DNA of 64,000 nucleotides from Aporrectodea caliginosa (GCA_020284085.1 JACEVL010000337.1:459273-523272); one strand, 5' to 3'. Positions 50,943 to 63,916 are shown, counted from the stretch's first letter. The notes: generated by a model not told the origin, from the letters alone. Numbers and translations: made by a program.

Positions 50943-51959
50943 GAGCAGTTTAAATTTATTAAAATTCCAAATGTAAAGCAAACTTCAACGATCCTGGCAA
51001 CCTTTAGGTGTTGCTAAACACTGAATGAAAGAGCGCTCTAATTAGACACCCTTAAAACGCTCCAGCCTGTGTTATAATTGCGTACACTTAAAGTCGACGA
51101 ATGTTTGCTAACTATTTTGATTCAACTTATTTCGTTAATTAAGTTTATTCCGTAACAGCGTCGTGCCAGTCCCAAGTGTCAATGAAGCAGAGGGGCGACG
51201 ACAACGGCCCTGGCAGTCATAAGATGTCGCTAATCACTGGAAACTGTAACTGCTAGATTTGCATGATGCTATAATGGGTAAGGGAGCTGAAATGTCACCA
51301 TTGATAAACTAGAAAGATTATTATTTCAACACCTCCACTTTCTACTAGTTCTATACGGTCTGCAGATATTTGGTGATGTTGCGGTCTTTAAACTTAACGC
51401 TCACAAGTATCAACTAGCTTACCAGTTACCAACCGTTGCTTCATTTCTGGTTCCTTACATAGCGGTCATCCAAGTGACTTTTTCAAGGAAGGATGAATTC
51501 TGTAGAATTGTTTTAGCTGAATACGGATGCCGTGTGCACTGTTGTAACGATGCTAAAAGAGATATGACATTATAATAAAGACCTCAATAGCGAGGTCACC
51601 TATGAAATGTTTGCTTTAATTGAACGCTGTTGATGGGAAGATCAGACAGTGAGGAAGAGGACTGGATTCCTTAAAATGTATCGTTCCCTGTACATGTTAG
51701 CTAGATCTGGATCAGTTAGTATTTTTTGTTTAATAATATCTTTTTCTTTAACGACATTCTGTGTCAGTTTACGACGACTTCACTTTATCGATGATGATCT
51801 TGAGCGGAATGTTACTTATCAGGAGGTATAACCATTTATATATTAACTACTGGATTTCTCAAAAAAGGTGTCTAAGTTGGGCCGTAAATATCATTTGAAA
51901 AATCATTTAACGACATCTTGTGGCTGCCAGAGCCGTTTATTATGACACCATCAAAGGTA

Positions 51960-52850
51960 TTCTTCGAAGGTAACTGATCGAATAGGAGGAATGCTAAGAG
52001 GGTGAATGTTATGAAGAGGAATGTTAAGACGCTGAATGTTAAGAAAAAGAATGTTACGAACAGGTATCTGATAAAGAAATAGAACAAGAAGAAGAAAATG
52101 AGGGAGGAGGAGGTGATGGTGCTGAATGAGAACAAGAACAAGAAAAACACCAGAAAAGCTGTCTTTTACTCCAATTCTGATGGTAGTCAAGGCTAAAAAG
52201 TGTCTCCGAATTTATACTCTTTGCCTTGGCATATGGAACGCAAACTCTCGACACAGCTTATGTCTTTCAATCCCCTCTATCTCAGTCGACAGTCCATCAC
52301 CATAACCACTTCACTATTGCTCTCTTTTATACGGTGACTTTGATGACGTTTGTTTAACGACGCCATCATAACAAATATGATTGGCATAATGGCAAAAGAG
52401 AGCAGCGGGCGGACTTAATAATCTCCCTCCCATAGCCCTAGTATTTCGTTGCCGCTTCTGTATTATGACAATTAGTTTTTGTCGACGTCTACAGACTTTG
52501 TTGTCATAAGTTGTCGTCTAGCTCTGGATGCATCGATGTTTAATTTATTAAAATTACTAATGTAAGGAAAAGTCAATGATCCTGGCAAACGTAAAGTGTC
52601 GCTAAAACTGAATAAAATAGGTTTCTAATTAGACACCCATAAAACGCTCCCACTGATATTATGAATGAGTACATCCAGGCTCGATATTTAATAGCTGTGC
52701 AGTTTATACAATTTAGCTAGTTCATTAATTCCGTCATTGTCGTTTTCGGTTGGTGCCAGCCCCAAGACTAATGAACAAAATGGGCGACGTGCACGGCCTA
52801 ACAACCGTAAGATGTCGCTAGACACTGGAAACTACTGCCGCTTCAAAGTG
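51960..52850. repeat. segmental duplication, copy 2
   Basis: Partner of 48160-49030, about 3.8 kb downstream in the same orientation, more diverged at its 5' end. The 52880-53640 stretch beyond holds only a (CAAAT)n retroposon tail (53006-53030) and repeat-mosaic fragments. Confidence 0.8.
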
Positions 52851-53651
52851 TCTATGTAAATGTCTATTTAACAACCGCTTCTAATGTCTGTGTTAATAAC
52901 TAATATCAACGACAATAATGCTACGACAACCGTAAGTTGTTGCTTAACGCTGGAGATGCGAATTATAAATAACGTCTGGCAAAAGTGTTTTAAAGGTGTT
53001 TTACAAATCAAATCAAATCAAATTTATTGGAGTCGATACTATATTCACAATCAGGTTGACAACAAAATAATTCAATTATTATAATTAACGAATAATAATC
53101 TGTGCAGAACAGAGCTGTAAGAGTGTATAATCGTAGAAACAGAATAGATAAGAGCATTTCTTTTAGGTGTAGCGGTTGCTGTTGTTGAAATACTCGAGCA
53201 CTATTTATATATAACTAGACGCATCATTCGATTATATTAGTCATCGGTTGATTAAGTCAACGCAATCAATCACTTTTTCGGAATTATTCATCTAACTGAA
53301 AATATTATATGACGATGGTGAGTGTCTTATAGGTGACATTTCTATTATCGTATCGCATCGGCGTAGCTCAGAGAAACGAATCAACGCTCTAGGAGTTGCG
53401 AATTATAAATAACGTCGGCGAAAGCTTTTTAAAGGTGTTTGATAGGAACATTTCCATTAAGTGTAACGGTAACCGTTGCTCTATGCTGCAACCTTACATT
53501 ATATTTTCATTCTTTGACTGCAGGTGTTAATATTTTTTTACATCAATAGGACTTAAATAATCTTGTATTAAATAGTTAATGTTCACAAACAGCACCTTTA
53601 GTTTCCATTCGACGAAACTGTCAGGCAGATTGTTCATAAAGTCGACATTCA

Positions 53652-53893
53652 ATGGACGCGGTGGTGTAGAGGTATGTTCTGTGCTTTGTAACCGAAGGGT
53701 CGCAGGTTCGAATCTACGTTTAGTCACTGCGTAGCCACCCTGGACAAGTGGCTCACCCACAATTGTATGTGAAGAAGGCAACGAAAACTACCTCACTCAT
53801 CTCATCCCTGGATAGCATAAAAGCCAAAGGACCCGCCTTCCACCGCTGCCGTCGTCATTATCATCACCATAATAATCATCATCATCATCATCA
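53652..53893 (+). mobile_element. tRNA-derived SINE
   Basis: A-box-like CGGTGGTGTAGAGGTATG, B-box CAGGTTCGAATCTACG (53702), body with CCACAATTGTATGTGAAGAA and an (ATC)n tail at 53850-53893. First of three SINEs in tandem. Confidence 0.75.
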
Positions 53894-53895
53894 CA

Positions 53896-54101
53896 TTATT
53901 CCTGAGTGGCCGAGTGGGTTGGTCGCCTGCTCACCACGCCGGCGGCAGGGGTTCGCTTCCCGGTCGTTCGGTCTATCAGAGATTAATTTCTCGGATCTTT
54001 ACTGCGGGTGGCTCGGTCGCAATATAAACGTGGAGTACAATACAACACAATACAACACAACGCAATACAACACAACACAATACAACACAACACAATACAA
54101 C
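53896..54101 (+). mobile_element. tRNA-derived SINE (Ser/Leu-like head)
   Basis: GAGTGGCCGAGTGGGTTGGT (A-box), CTGCTCACC loop, AGGGGTTCGCTTCCCGG (B-box, 53948). Tail of about six (ACACAATACA) units at 54038-54101. Confidence 0.75.
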
Positions 54102-54333
54102 TGGGGCGCGGTGGTGTAGGGGTATGTTCGGTGCCTTGCAGCTGGAGGGCTGCGGGTTCGAATCCACCTCAAAAAGCCGCCGCGTAGGGACCCTGGGCAA
54201 GTCCTTCACTCGCAATTGCTCATGCGCTTCGGCGTGAAACTCCGATTCAGCGTCCGCGCAGAGTCGGGAGCACCTCTGTATGGGCAATCTGGAAAGGGCG
54301 CTATAACAAGTGTTCAAATACAATACAATACAA
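54102..54333 (+). mobile_element. tRNA-derived SINE
   Basis: GCGGTGGTGTAGGGGTATGT (A-box), GCGGGTTCGAATCCACC (B-box, 54152), body TCCTTCACTCGCAATTGCTC and a LINE-like tail GGGCGCTATAACAAGTG with (AATAC)n. The 3' end resembles the CR1-like 3' ends in this window, suggesting the partner retrotransposon. Confidence 0.8.
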
Positions 54334-54639
54334 TATTAAATTATTCCTGTAGTCCGTAGAACTACGGATTACAGAACCAGCAACAGACTTAACCGCACAG
54401 ACGTTACTGTGACGGTGGAGTCCGATCACCAACACTGTTTGGCTCTGCGCTGAAATATCTTTTGCACTTAAAGCAATAATTATTACAGGCAATTACAATA
54501 TTATAAAACTATGGCAATGATGAAAGATGTCTTCACGTTACCTTACTTGCTCATTGGTTTATGTTGAATAAATTGGTGACTTCGTCCGTCTCATTGTAGT
54601 TGACAGTATCGCATCAAGCTTGTATGAAATGTGATAGGA

Positions 54640-54740
54640 GACAGCCTTCTCCCTCCTCAAAACCTTCTTCTTCTCTGGGGGCTCTACTGAATGGCCACTG
54701 TTGTGAGCGGCGCTATATAAATTAATAAATACAAATGAAT
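54640..54740 (+). pseudogene. CR1/Jockey-like RT 3' end
   Basis: FSLLKTFFFSGGSTEWPLL-type reading (with a shift) then GCGGCGCTATATAAATTAAT and an AATAC-type tail. Same family as 39590-39690. Confidence 0.65.
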
Positions 54741-54837
54741 ACAAAACAATGATGTCAATTTATTAAACGGTCACAATCTACTGTACCAACTCAAAGATAT
54801 TTAAGCTAATAATATTAGTAGTATTTACTGTATAACA

Positions 54838-54930
54838 ATGCTGCGTCGAAACAGATATGATTAGCGTCGCCCTCCTCTTTTGTCCAGCCTTGGAACTGGC
54901 ACTATGAGAATTTAAGGCTGTGACGGAGTT
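54838..54930 (+). repeat. TTAACGAC-family copy
   Basis: CGTCGCCCTCCTCTTTTGTC and GGAACTGGCACTATGAGAAT. The flanks to 55140 show no gene. Confidence 0.7.
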
Positions 54931-55142
54931 TATTCAATTGTAAGATTGTATGCCTTATTTTTAACGATAAACACAACTATTGTCTGGATGCACATAAAAC
55001 AAGCACGCTCAAAAATATTTAGACAATTTAGTCACCTTTAGAAAGGTGATAACATTGACAATAATAGCCCTCATTTGGGTTCAGAACATAGTATCTTCTC
55101 AGCGTTACAATATGAACCCAAAAGCATCTAAAATATGCGAAT

Positions 55143-55260
55143 GTAAACTCCGCCACTGTTCACTGGTAATGCCAGTCCCAGATCTACAGAAAGAAGGAGG
55201 TCAGCACTAATCATCTTCTCTATGAAACAATGTCGTCAAACAGCAACTATGCAACTATAC
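55143..55260 (-). repeat. TTAACGAC-family copy
   Basis: CTCCGCCACTGTTCACTGGT, ATGCCAGTCCCAGATC, AATGTCGTCAAACAGCAACT. A related piece at 55515-55600 has GGCCCTGACAGTCATAAG and ATGTCGTTAAACATTGG; the open frame 55366-55731 across it is not a gene. Confidence 0.7.
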
Positions 55261-55624
55261 GCATACAAACCAACGAAACCAATGAATTAAGATGTGCAGT
55301 CAAGAAAATGAACTGATATACAATTAATTGTTTTTAACAGCGTCAACTGTCATGGTAACCATGGGATGTCGTTAAACGTTTCAAATAATAAGCAGTCGTT
55401 GGATGAGAACCTCCAGAATCCTATGGAAAGTGGAAATAAATTGCCTTTGGTGCAGAAATCATTGAATCAATTACCTCAAATTAATTCAAAAATTATATCT
55501 CTGACAATGTCGGAACTGTGGAAATGCCAGTCCAAAGCCTGTAGAAAGGAGGAGGTCGACGTCAACGGCCCTGACAGTCATAAGATGTCGTTAAACATTG
55601 GAAACTGTTATTATAATAATATTC

Positions 55625-55795
55625 GACGGCAACACAGAGAGTTAAGGTTCGAAACTCCTCCTCTGAAACGGTTTCTGTGTAGGGAACTTGAGCAAGTTCT
55701 TCACTCACAATTGCTCAGCGCCATCGAATGATTCTTGATCACTAAACAGTGGCGCTTAATAAATGCATAATAACAATTATAATAATAGTAGGTCT
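55625..55795 (+). mobile_element. tRNA-derived SINE, head-truncated copy
   Basis: Same SINE as 50371-50570: GTTAAGGTTCGAAACTCCTC, TTCTTCACTCACAATTGCTC, TTAATAAATGCATAATAACA. The A-box side is lost. The stretch 55796-56760 is repeat mosaic (e.g. GTCATAAGCTGCCGTTAAAC near 56090) with no gene. Confidence 0.7.
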
Positions 55796-56774
55796 TACAT
55801 GAGGTCATGATGACAACATATTTAATAGCTAACATTACACACCTTTAAAACAATTAAAGCATTGCCATTTATACTGATCAGCTGCCAATGATGTTAGCTC
55901 AGTCTTAAAATAATAGTGTCTTTTGGACGCTATGAATTTATTTCACTGCACTGTATATGTTTTAAATTGTCGTCAACGGCCTTTGATGTTATATGACGAC
56001 GTTAAACCTTGTTCTAAATAAATAAATAAATGATGATAGCTCTTATCTATGCCAAAGAAATCTTTGTCGGCGGAAACGGCCTATGTTGTCATAAGCTGCC
56101 GTTAAACTGTGGATCCAGATGATGTTAGCTAAGCTGAATTCTGTTTTAATACATGACGAGAGGTAATTGAGGGTCATACATCTTAAATGAAGATCGTTTT
56201 AAATGTGTTTAAATTGAACGTGTTCATTCTATAATGTAGTTTTAAACGAAATGTGTCCGTGTGCGTATGGCTAGATGCAAAAAATTGCCAAACTAGCGCC
56301 AGATAAATGCATTCTACACAGAGATCCAATTACATACTAGTTAAATGCTTCCCGTTTTTTGGATCGAAACTCGTGAATCACGTTCAATCATTCGGTTTTA
56401 TATCCTGATGTCTTGTTCTGTAAAGAAAGGTTAACGTATACGGACGAGCAGGCTGTCACTTGACGACGTTAAATACTGGGATGAAATGAATAAAGTTAAT
56501 AACAGATTACTGTAGACAACAGCGCGTGAAACAGAAAGTCTGAATTAGACACCTTTAATTAGACGCATCTTTCTATTATTTTATAAACGGTTGAGTAGGT
56601 CAAGCAAAAGACAAAAATAAGACCAAGACTAAGAAGCATAGACACAGTAAATTAGGATAATATTATATTCCTTGAACTACCACTAATGGGAGCACTTGAC
56701 TTGACGAATGACCGAGGATATTGGAGATCTTTTCATTCGTACCCATCGCCGCCAGAGGACTGGCGTCAGGAACG

Positions 56775-56921
<147 letters not shown>

Positions 56922-57421
56922 AGTAATCGTGCTTAATTAGAGTAGAGACATTTATCAATGAAGCTGTATTAAACAAATTCACTGTAATAGATTGAGAATT
57001 TCAGGCGGAGTTGTGGTTCTCTTTTATCATGAACTCGGTATCGTAGTAAATGACAAAGAAATGTCATATTCACTGTTTAAATTAATTTCTATAATAATGC
57101 TTGAATTTATTGATTGCTTCTTGAAAGAATTCCACTGATTAAATTATGTTAAGAACAATATTTATACCTTAGTGTTACACCGTTTTAAAGGTGTCTAAAC
57201 GGATGAAGTCCTCAGTGACGTTATTGGACTGCCTCTCCTGTTCATGTCAACCCTAACTCATGGTCAAATTTACTTTATAATTGCAATTACTTGTGGTATC
57301 GCTCGAGGTCAAAGGATTCTTCTAATTAGCAGGACAATCAGTCTATTCACTTGCACTGAATCAAAGATAAGAAATTATTATGCCAGCGTCAGAATAAACT
57401 GCATTTTAAGTTCTGATTTAA

Positions 57422-58620
57422 CCCTCGCGCTACCAAGGGGGGGTTTGTTACCACCCCTCCCTCCGTTTTTATGCATAAAACATTTTTCATATGGAATATA
57501 ATTTTTACATTTTAGGTAGCTGTAGCAGATTCATCATACCACCCCCCTTAGTTTTTCGACTATAGCTTATTGAATATTCTTCCTAGAAGAGAATCAAATA
57601 TACCATTTACATACTTATATGTTTGTCTTTCGAAAACCGGAAGTGATCAAAACAAATAATAATACGCGTAATATGCGTGAAAAATGGCTGAATGGAAGCA
57701 CTCCCCCACTTAGTTTTTTGTCTGTAGAGTATTCAATTGTCTTCCTGGAAGAGAAAAAAATATACCATTCTTTAGGCAACGGGAAACCACTCTCTATTTT
57801 TCCCAAGAAACACTTGCAATGACGACGGGGGAGGGCTGGGCATGTGACGGATGGCGGGGTGCTGCAGGTGGTTGGTGGGGGGTGCGGTTGGGAGAAGGAC
57901 GGAGGAGCTGGGGGCGCGTGTTGGGGGAGACTCCCTTCTGGGGGGTCGTGGAGGGGAGAGTGGGGGAAGGGAGGGAGGGGAGGACCGGGGCGGATGATGC
58001 TGGGGTGGATGGCCGACGGATGCAACGAGTTGGGGAAGGGGCGCAGCACGGAGAGGAGTGGCGTCATTGGAAGTTGGAACCTGCCGAAGGGCAGAGAACT
58101 TAAAAGAAAAGAAGAGGGAATGTAGGGCTTCATTTGCATACTTACAGTTTTGTCTTTTGTATACCGGAAGTGATCAAAATAAATAATAATAATACGCGTA
58201 ATCTGTGTGAAAATGGCTGAATACAGCATCACAACGCAAACCGATATATTATGTACGGATATATATGTTTGGATGTATATTTATACGTATATAAACATGT
58301 GTAGGGATGTATGTGTGTATCTTGGATGCATAGATCAGTTTCAAAACACACATAATCTTATATTTGTTTATCCAACAAGTGCTGGATGTACTCAATAATA
58401 TAAGATATCGCTAATTATCGGTTCCGTTGTTAAAAGTTATGTAATTTCGAGGTTCATTCACATAATGTACAACTAAATACATCATTTTTTACAGAATTGA
58501 ATGCTGAATCCGCTGCTGTATTACAAGATATGATATATGAAACCAAACACGAAATCCAGGGGGTGGTAACCACCCCCCCCTTGGTAGCCGATGTCACAAA
58601 AAACCTTGGTAGCCTGAGGG
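57422..58620. mobile_element. piggyBac-like element with TTAACCCTC ends, 1.2 kb
   Basis: TTAA at 57418-57421 and 58621-58624. The left end CCCTCGCGCTACCAAGGGGG faces the right end CTTGGTAGCCTGAGGG; a CACCCC/GGGGTG block follows each end. No transposase frame. The interior has a 75-bp direct repeat (57625-57697 and 58150-58222) bracketing a G-rich segment at 57815-58060. Confidence 0.7.
57625..58222 (+). repeat. 75-bp direct repeat flanking a G-rich segment
   Basis: Both copies read ACCGGAAGTGATCAAAA, AATAATAATACGCGTAAT and GTGAAAA(A)TGGCTGAAT. The approximately 450 bases between are strongly purine/G-biased on the plus strand (GGGGGGTGCGG-type). The long open frames on both strands there reflect composition. 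Confidence 0.7.
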
Positions 58621-58734
58621 TTAATCTATTTCTCTCGTTGCCATTCATGTTCTAATAGCTGAGTTCTTGTAGAGAAGCTTCGTTCTCATTGATGTTCAGC
58701 TGATCCGGCGTCTGTTAGCTATGTAGTTTCTGTA

Positions 58735-58835
58735 TTATAGTGACGTTGTGTCAGTACAAAGATCATTAGAGCGCCCTCCTCTTCCATCCAGGCTTCGGAC
58801 TGGCATCATGCGAGTATAAGGCAGCGACGCTGTTA
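58735..58835 (+). repeat. TTAACGAC-family copy
   Basis: TGACGTTGTGTCAGTACAAAG, GCGCCCTCCTCTTCCATCCA, GGACTGGCATCATGCGAGTA. From 58836 to 60710 I see only repeat mosaic and a retroposon-like fragment with TTATTGAACCGCC near 60070. Confidence 0.7.
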
Positions 58836-60712
58836 CCTGGCGGGATTTGATTCCAACAGTTTAGAGGCATCTTATGCTATCAAAGCCAGTTGAAGTTGAT
58901 AGGAATTTCGCTCTGTTGTAGAATCCCATGTTTGGGAATTATATCGCTGATTAATAGATCATCATCATCGTCAGTTACTGACCATATCCATTTGGCGGCG
59001 ATGGGTACAAATAAAAGTTCTCAATTGTTATCGTTCATTTGTCATGTCCAATGCGTATCTAAGTGTTATGCCAAGTGACGTTATGTCCTCATTCATATTG
59101 TCTATCCTGCGTTGTCTTGTTCTGCCTTCGTTTCTATTTCCTTCTAATCGTGCATTTAGTGGATCGTGTGAACTTCTCATAACTTGGTCCTGAGGCTCTG
59201 AACATCCTTGCCATCTGTTAGCTGTCGACAGGGAATCCGTTGATTGGTCCTACTTGTGTGCATGGGCCGCCACTAGTGACTCACAGAGTTTACTGTGCAT
59301 TGTTTCACCAACAGATGCAATAGTCTAGTTTTTAAATGACATTTAACATAGAATACACTAAACTCTGATTTACTTTTAGTTTTCGAGCAGCACTGTATAA
59401 ATTCTCAGCTGTAATGTATGTATGTATGCATGAGCACTTGTTACAGTGCCCTTCAAGATTAAGATTAGGGTTAGAGTTAGATTTTAATTATTATATATTA
59501 ACCGCTGGTCATAAACAGTCTCGTATAAATATTTAATGTACGCAAAAGACACCTCTCGTTTCCATTCGAACAGATATTCAGAAACATTGTTCGTAAAAGT
59601 CTACATAATTTTAATGATTCCGTAAAATCTTATTATGTCTGCTATTGCTGTTGATGTCGTAGGATTTGTTTTCTATTTCGATTTTCTTCTCTTCTAAATC
59701 TGAAGCTGGATTATTTTCTGTGTTTTCCGACATCCTGCGTCTGACACAGCCGTTGACAATAATATTACAACATCGATTAATACAACCTACTACCTTCTTA
59801 ACAGATTCAATTAGTGCAGAAAAGTATTTGTAACATAACGCTGAAACGTTTTAAAGGTGTCTAAATGGATGACGTTGAAGACCATTCTCTGTTTGTGGTC
59901 CTGCATTATAGTCATATAGGTTTGGATCTACTTTGACGAGTTTTCTCGTTCACGCGCTGTCTAAATATTTAAAATATGCATTAAAAAATTTAATTGTTAC
60001 GAATGTCGATGCAGAGAATGACGACGTCTCATGTCTGTCGATGTAAGTAAGTAAAGTAAGTACGTGCTTTATTGAACCGCCTGCAAACGCACTGCGGGAA
60101 CATCCGATAGAGTAAAAGAAATCACAAATCACAAAAATCACAAATGTCAAAAATGTCATACAATACAATAAGGTAGATAGTAAAAAGAAAGATCAGCAAT
60201 AAAATCAATGAAATAACATACTAAAATCTTTAATAATTATATTATTATAACGAGTAATAATTTATAAAACCACATCGGGTTAATGCGTCAGCATGTGGGA
60301 TCTCACGGTTATGTGAACGAGGACGGAGAGAGTAGGCTACTTAACATTCTTCAGATTTAATTTGAATTATCATTTTCTTACTACTAAATCTGGTTAGGAC
60401 CCATTTAACGACGCAGTGGTATGTTTTCCAATTGAAGACCACGGTCTTGGGGATGTCACAAGATGTCGCGAATCGTTAAATTCTAGTATATTAATAAACT
60501 CAAATTACACACCCTTAATTTTGCACCTTCGTCTGCTATATAAATTTGTCAGGCGCGATGAAATTGCAACTTCTGGCTTCACTGAACTGTACGTATCAAA
60601 TCCAGCTGAAACAAACCTACAAAGACTAACTTATTCTAATACTGGCAACGCCTAAAAAGATAACTTCAATTTCTTAGTATATTATTAAAAGTAATAATTT
60701 GGAAAATAACCC

Positions 60713-61073
60713 TCAAGAGTAGAAGAGAAATAAATCCTCTGGCGCATTTGACCTAAATACTGGTTAAAATCACCTCAAATCGCCATAAACGGAATGGTAT
60801 TTTTGTTTCTTTTCTAGAAAGAATAGTCAATAAGCAACAGTCTAAAACTTAAGGGGTGGTGGTATCCACCCCTCCTCTGGTGCCTCGGGTATATCGGGTA
60901 TAACTTTTGAATGGCGTGGGCTACCACCATGATGCTTACCTCAAAATGTGCGCCAATGAATCTGCTACAGCTACATAAAATGTAAAAATGATATTCCATA
61001 TGAAAAAAATTATGCATAAAAACGTAGGGTGGGGGGAGGGGTGGTAACCACCACACCCACTTGGTAGCCCGAG
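60713..61073. mobile_element. piggyBac-like element, second copy (inverted relative to 57422)
   Basis: The left end ATAA|CCCTCAAGAG is a mutated TTAA site. The right end is CTTGGTAGCCCGAGGG|TTAA (61074-61077). The segment 60950-61070 is the reverse complement of 57425-57535 (GAATCTGCTACAGCTAC, CATATGAAAAA). No coding frame. Confidence 0.6.
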
Positions 61074-61766
61074 GGTTAAGAGTATAATATTCCATTCAGA
61101 GAAATTAAAGTACATGTGCAATGCACGACATGCAGCCTATTTACTTAGAGGCTAACAACAGAATTAAATGTAACATAAGTATTACCAAAGACAACAATAC
61201 ACCAAGATATTATACAGAACATTTGATATTCTTGATTACACATTTATATTTCGTAATGACCAAGAATAACGCCTAACACTTAATCTAAGTAGAATAAGCT
61301 AATTAATCCAAGTATTTAATATGTTATTGAAACACCGACAATAATTTTTATTAAGAGTCTAAAAATAGTCTCACAAATAGATGAACAGCTAACCCCTCTG
61401 TTAAATATCTAGTCCAGCAGAAGTATTTGTGGAGCTAAATTTAATATTTAACAATAAAGTAGTGAAGTAGTGGAATCCAGAGATAAAGTCTTTACTTCGT
61501 CTTTACTAGGTATTGCATAAAATTTCATTTGGATGGCATGCAGCAATACTGCAGTCTTACAATTACATAAGGAGCAACCTCTGGATTCTCTACATCAGAA
61601 TGCCTACTGTCTATTAAAGTATTCTGAAATGAAAGTGGTACAAAGTAACTATTCGTATAAATATATGTACATGTACCGGGTAGGTATCCTGCAATTCCAT
61701 AATAGCACCTGTTCATTATAAATCTAGCAACATATGTTTTCATCTGTAATTACGCGGAATAATAAT

Positions 61767-63723
61767 TCAGCACAGGTCAGCAGCTATATCGTCAGGTGGA
61801 GAAAATCGATGGCTAAAACAATGCTCTAGAAATTCATTATCGATATCAAGCATAACGTCACATATACCGCATCCAAAAGATTTTGACAAAGACGCATTTG
61901 TATTCATAGTAGATTTGAATTTGCCAATATACAGACATTCTCCATCTCTTTTCGGAAAAGGACCTGCAGTTCCACTAGAATCCGGATGTACTTTCTTTGC
62001 GTAGCGTTCATTTTCTTTATTAAGAACTCCTGGACTACTAATTCTGATGAAATTATCACACAGGTTAGCAATGACTTCACTTCTCATTTTAAGATCCTGT
62101 TGTGGTGTTCCTGTATGGAGTTTAAACTGCTTTGCTAAAGAACTGCTTTTGGTATATGGTTTGTTGTGCAACTGTTGCTTCTCAGTTGCATGAGTTCTTC
62201 TGTGTCTCTTTAGATGTCCAATATTTGTGAATCCTTTATTACAAACCTCACATATGTATGGTTTAACTCCTGTGTGGGTTCTCATATGCACGGTGAAGGT
62301 CCCTACTCGGAAAAATGATGTCTGACATAAATGGCACTTGTATGTTTTTTCATCATTATGGGTTCTCATGTGCCTTTTCAGATTATAACCTCCAGTAAAT
62401 GATTTCCGACACAACTGGCACATGTATGGCTTTTCTCCAGTATGGGTTCTCATGTGCCTTTTCAAAAGACCACCTTCATTAAATGATCTCTTACATAACT
62501 GGCACCTGAATGGTTTTTCACCAGTATGGGTTCTCATGTGCCTTTTCACAGTACCAACCTCATTAAATGATTTCTGACATAACTGGCAGCTGTATGGTTT
62601 TTCACCAGAATGGGTTCTCATGTGCGATTTCAGAGTACCAGAGCGATTAAATGATTTCTGACATAACCGGCAGCTGTATGGTTTTTCACCAGTATGGATT
62701 CTCATGTGCGTTTTCAGACTACCACCATCATTAAATGATTTCTGACATAACTGGCAGCTGTGTGGTTTTTCACCAGTATGGGTTCTCATGTGCCTTTTCA
62801 GATGACCACATTCATTAAATGATTTCAGACATAACTGGCACCTGTATGGTTTTTCACCAGTATGTGTTCTCATGTGAGTTTTCAGATGACTACCTTCACT
62901 AAATGATTTCTGACATAGCTGGCATATATATGGTTTTACACCAGTATGGGTTTTCATGTGCGTTTTCAGAGTACCACTTTCAGTAAATGATTTCTGACAT
63001 AACTGGCAGCTGTATGGTTTTTCACCAGTATGGGTTCTCATGTGCGTTTTCAAACTACCACTGTCGATTAAATGATTTCTGACATAACTGGCACCTGTAT
63101 GGTTTTTCACCAGTATGGGTTCTCATGTGTGTTTTCAAACTACCACCCTCGTTAAATGATTTCTGACATAACTGGCAGCTGTATGGTTTTTCACCAGTAT
63201 GGGTTCTCATGTGCGTTTTCAAAGTACCAATTTCAGTAAATGATTTCTGACATAACTGGCAGCTGTATGGTTTTTCACCAGTATGGGACCTCATGTGCCT
63301 TTTCAGATGACCACTATTATTAAATGATTTCTGACATAACTGGCAGCTGTATGGGTTTTCACCAGTATGGGACCTCATGTGCATTTTCTGATGACCACTA
63401 TTATTAAATGATTTCTGACAAAACTGGCAGCGGTATGGTTTTTCAGCAGTATGGGTTCTCACGTGCGCAATCAGATTACTACCATGATTAAATGATTTTT
63501 CACAGATTTGGCATCTGTATGGTTTTTCGCCAGTATGTGTTTTCATGTGCATTTTCAGAGTACCGCCTTCAGTAAATGATTTCTTACATAGCTGGCAGCT
63601 GTAAGGTTTTTCACCAGTATGGGTTCTCATGTGCCTTTTCAGATGACAACTGTGATTAAATGATTTCTGACATAACTGGCACCTGTATGGTTTTTCGCCT
63701 GTACGAGTTTTCGTTTTCTCCAT
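61767..63723 (-). CDS. C2H2 zinc-finger protein, about 18 tandem fingers plus one C-terminal finger
   Basis: Two overlapping frames (63723-63055 and 63110-61767) form one array separated by a single extra base near 63067, in finger 8. This is either a real frameshift or an assembly error. Each 84-bp unit encodes the form YxCQLCQKSFNxxGxLKTHMRT followed by HTGEKP. Eighteen fingers are countable; residues at helix positions -1, 2, 3 and 6 vary while the framework is almost constant. The final part (about 140 residues) is not repetitive, ends DDIAADLC, and has a divergent finger CGICDVMLDIDNEFLEHCFSHRF-like (CX2CX12HX3H). Family role: sequence-specific DNA binding in the nucleus. MEKTKTRTGEKPY at 63723 is the first Met; decayed finger sequence upstream means an earlier exon is possible. 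Paralogue of 34847-35583. Confidence 0.9.
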
Positions 63724-63900
63724 CAGGATACTCAGTTAATTGTTAATTTCAATGTTTTTCTCCAGTATCGGTTCTTTTATGAGCTGTGAGATGACCACGT
63801 TGAGGATACAGTTTCTGAAATAATTACCATGTTTGTATTTTTAAATGATTCATATGTGCTTCCTCCAATCACAAGATTCTAGACAAAGTTGGGATCTGTA
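63724..63900 (-). pseudogene. degenerate upstream finger and 5' flank
   Basis: Read in the finger frame: FQKLYPQRGHLTAHKRTDTG-type remnant, then stops. Homologous to 35585-35730, showing that the duplication that made the two genes included the 5' flank. It also supplies the empty site for the 35739-37605 transposon (GGGATCTGTATATGAC). Confidence 0.7.
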
Positions 63901-63916
63901 TATGACTTTTGACAAG

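Noticed and set aside
55366..55731. A 121-codon plus-strand frame
   Set aside because: It crosses a TTAACGAC-family repeat and the 5' part of a SINE, so it is a chance open frame.
57615..58232. A 205-codon Pro-rich frame and opposing Gly-rich frames
   Set aside because: They arise from the strongly G-biased segment inside the piggyBac-like element; no motif, and frames are open on both strands.
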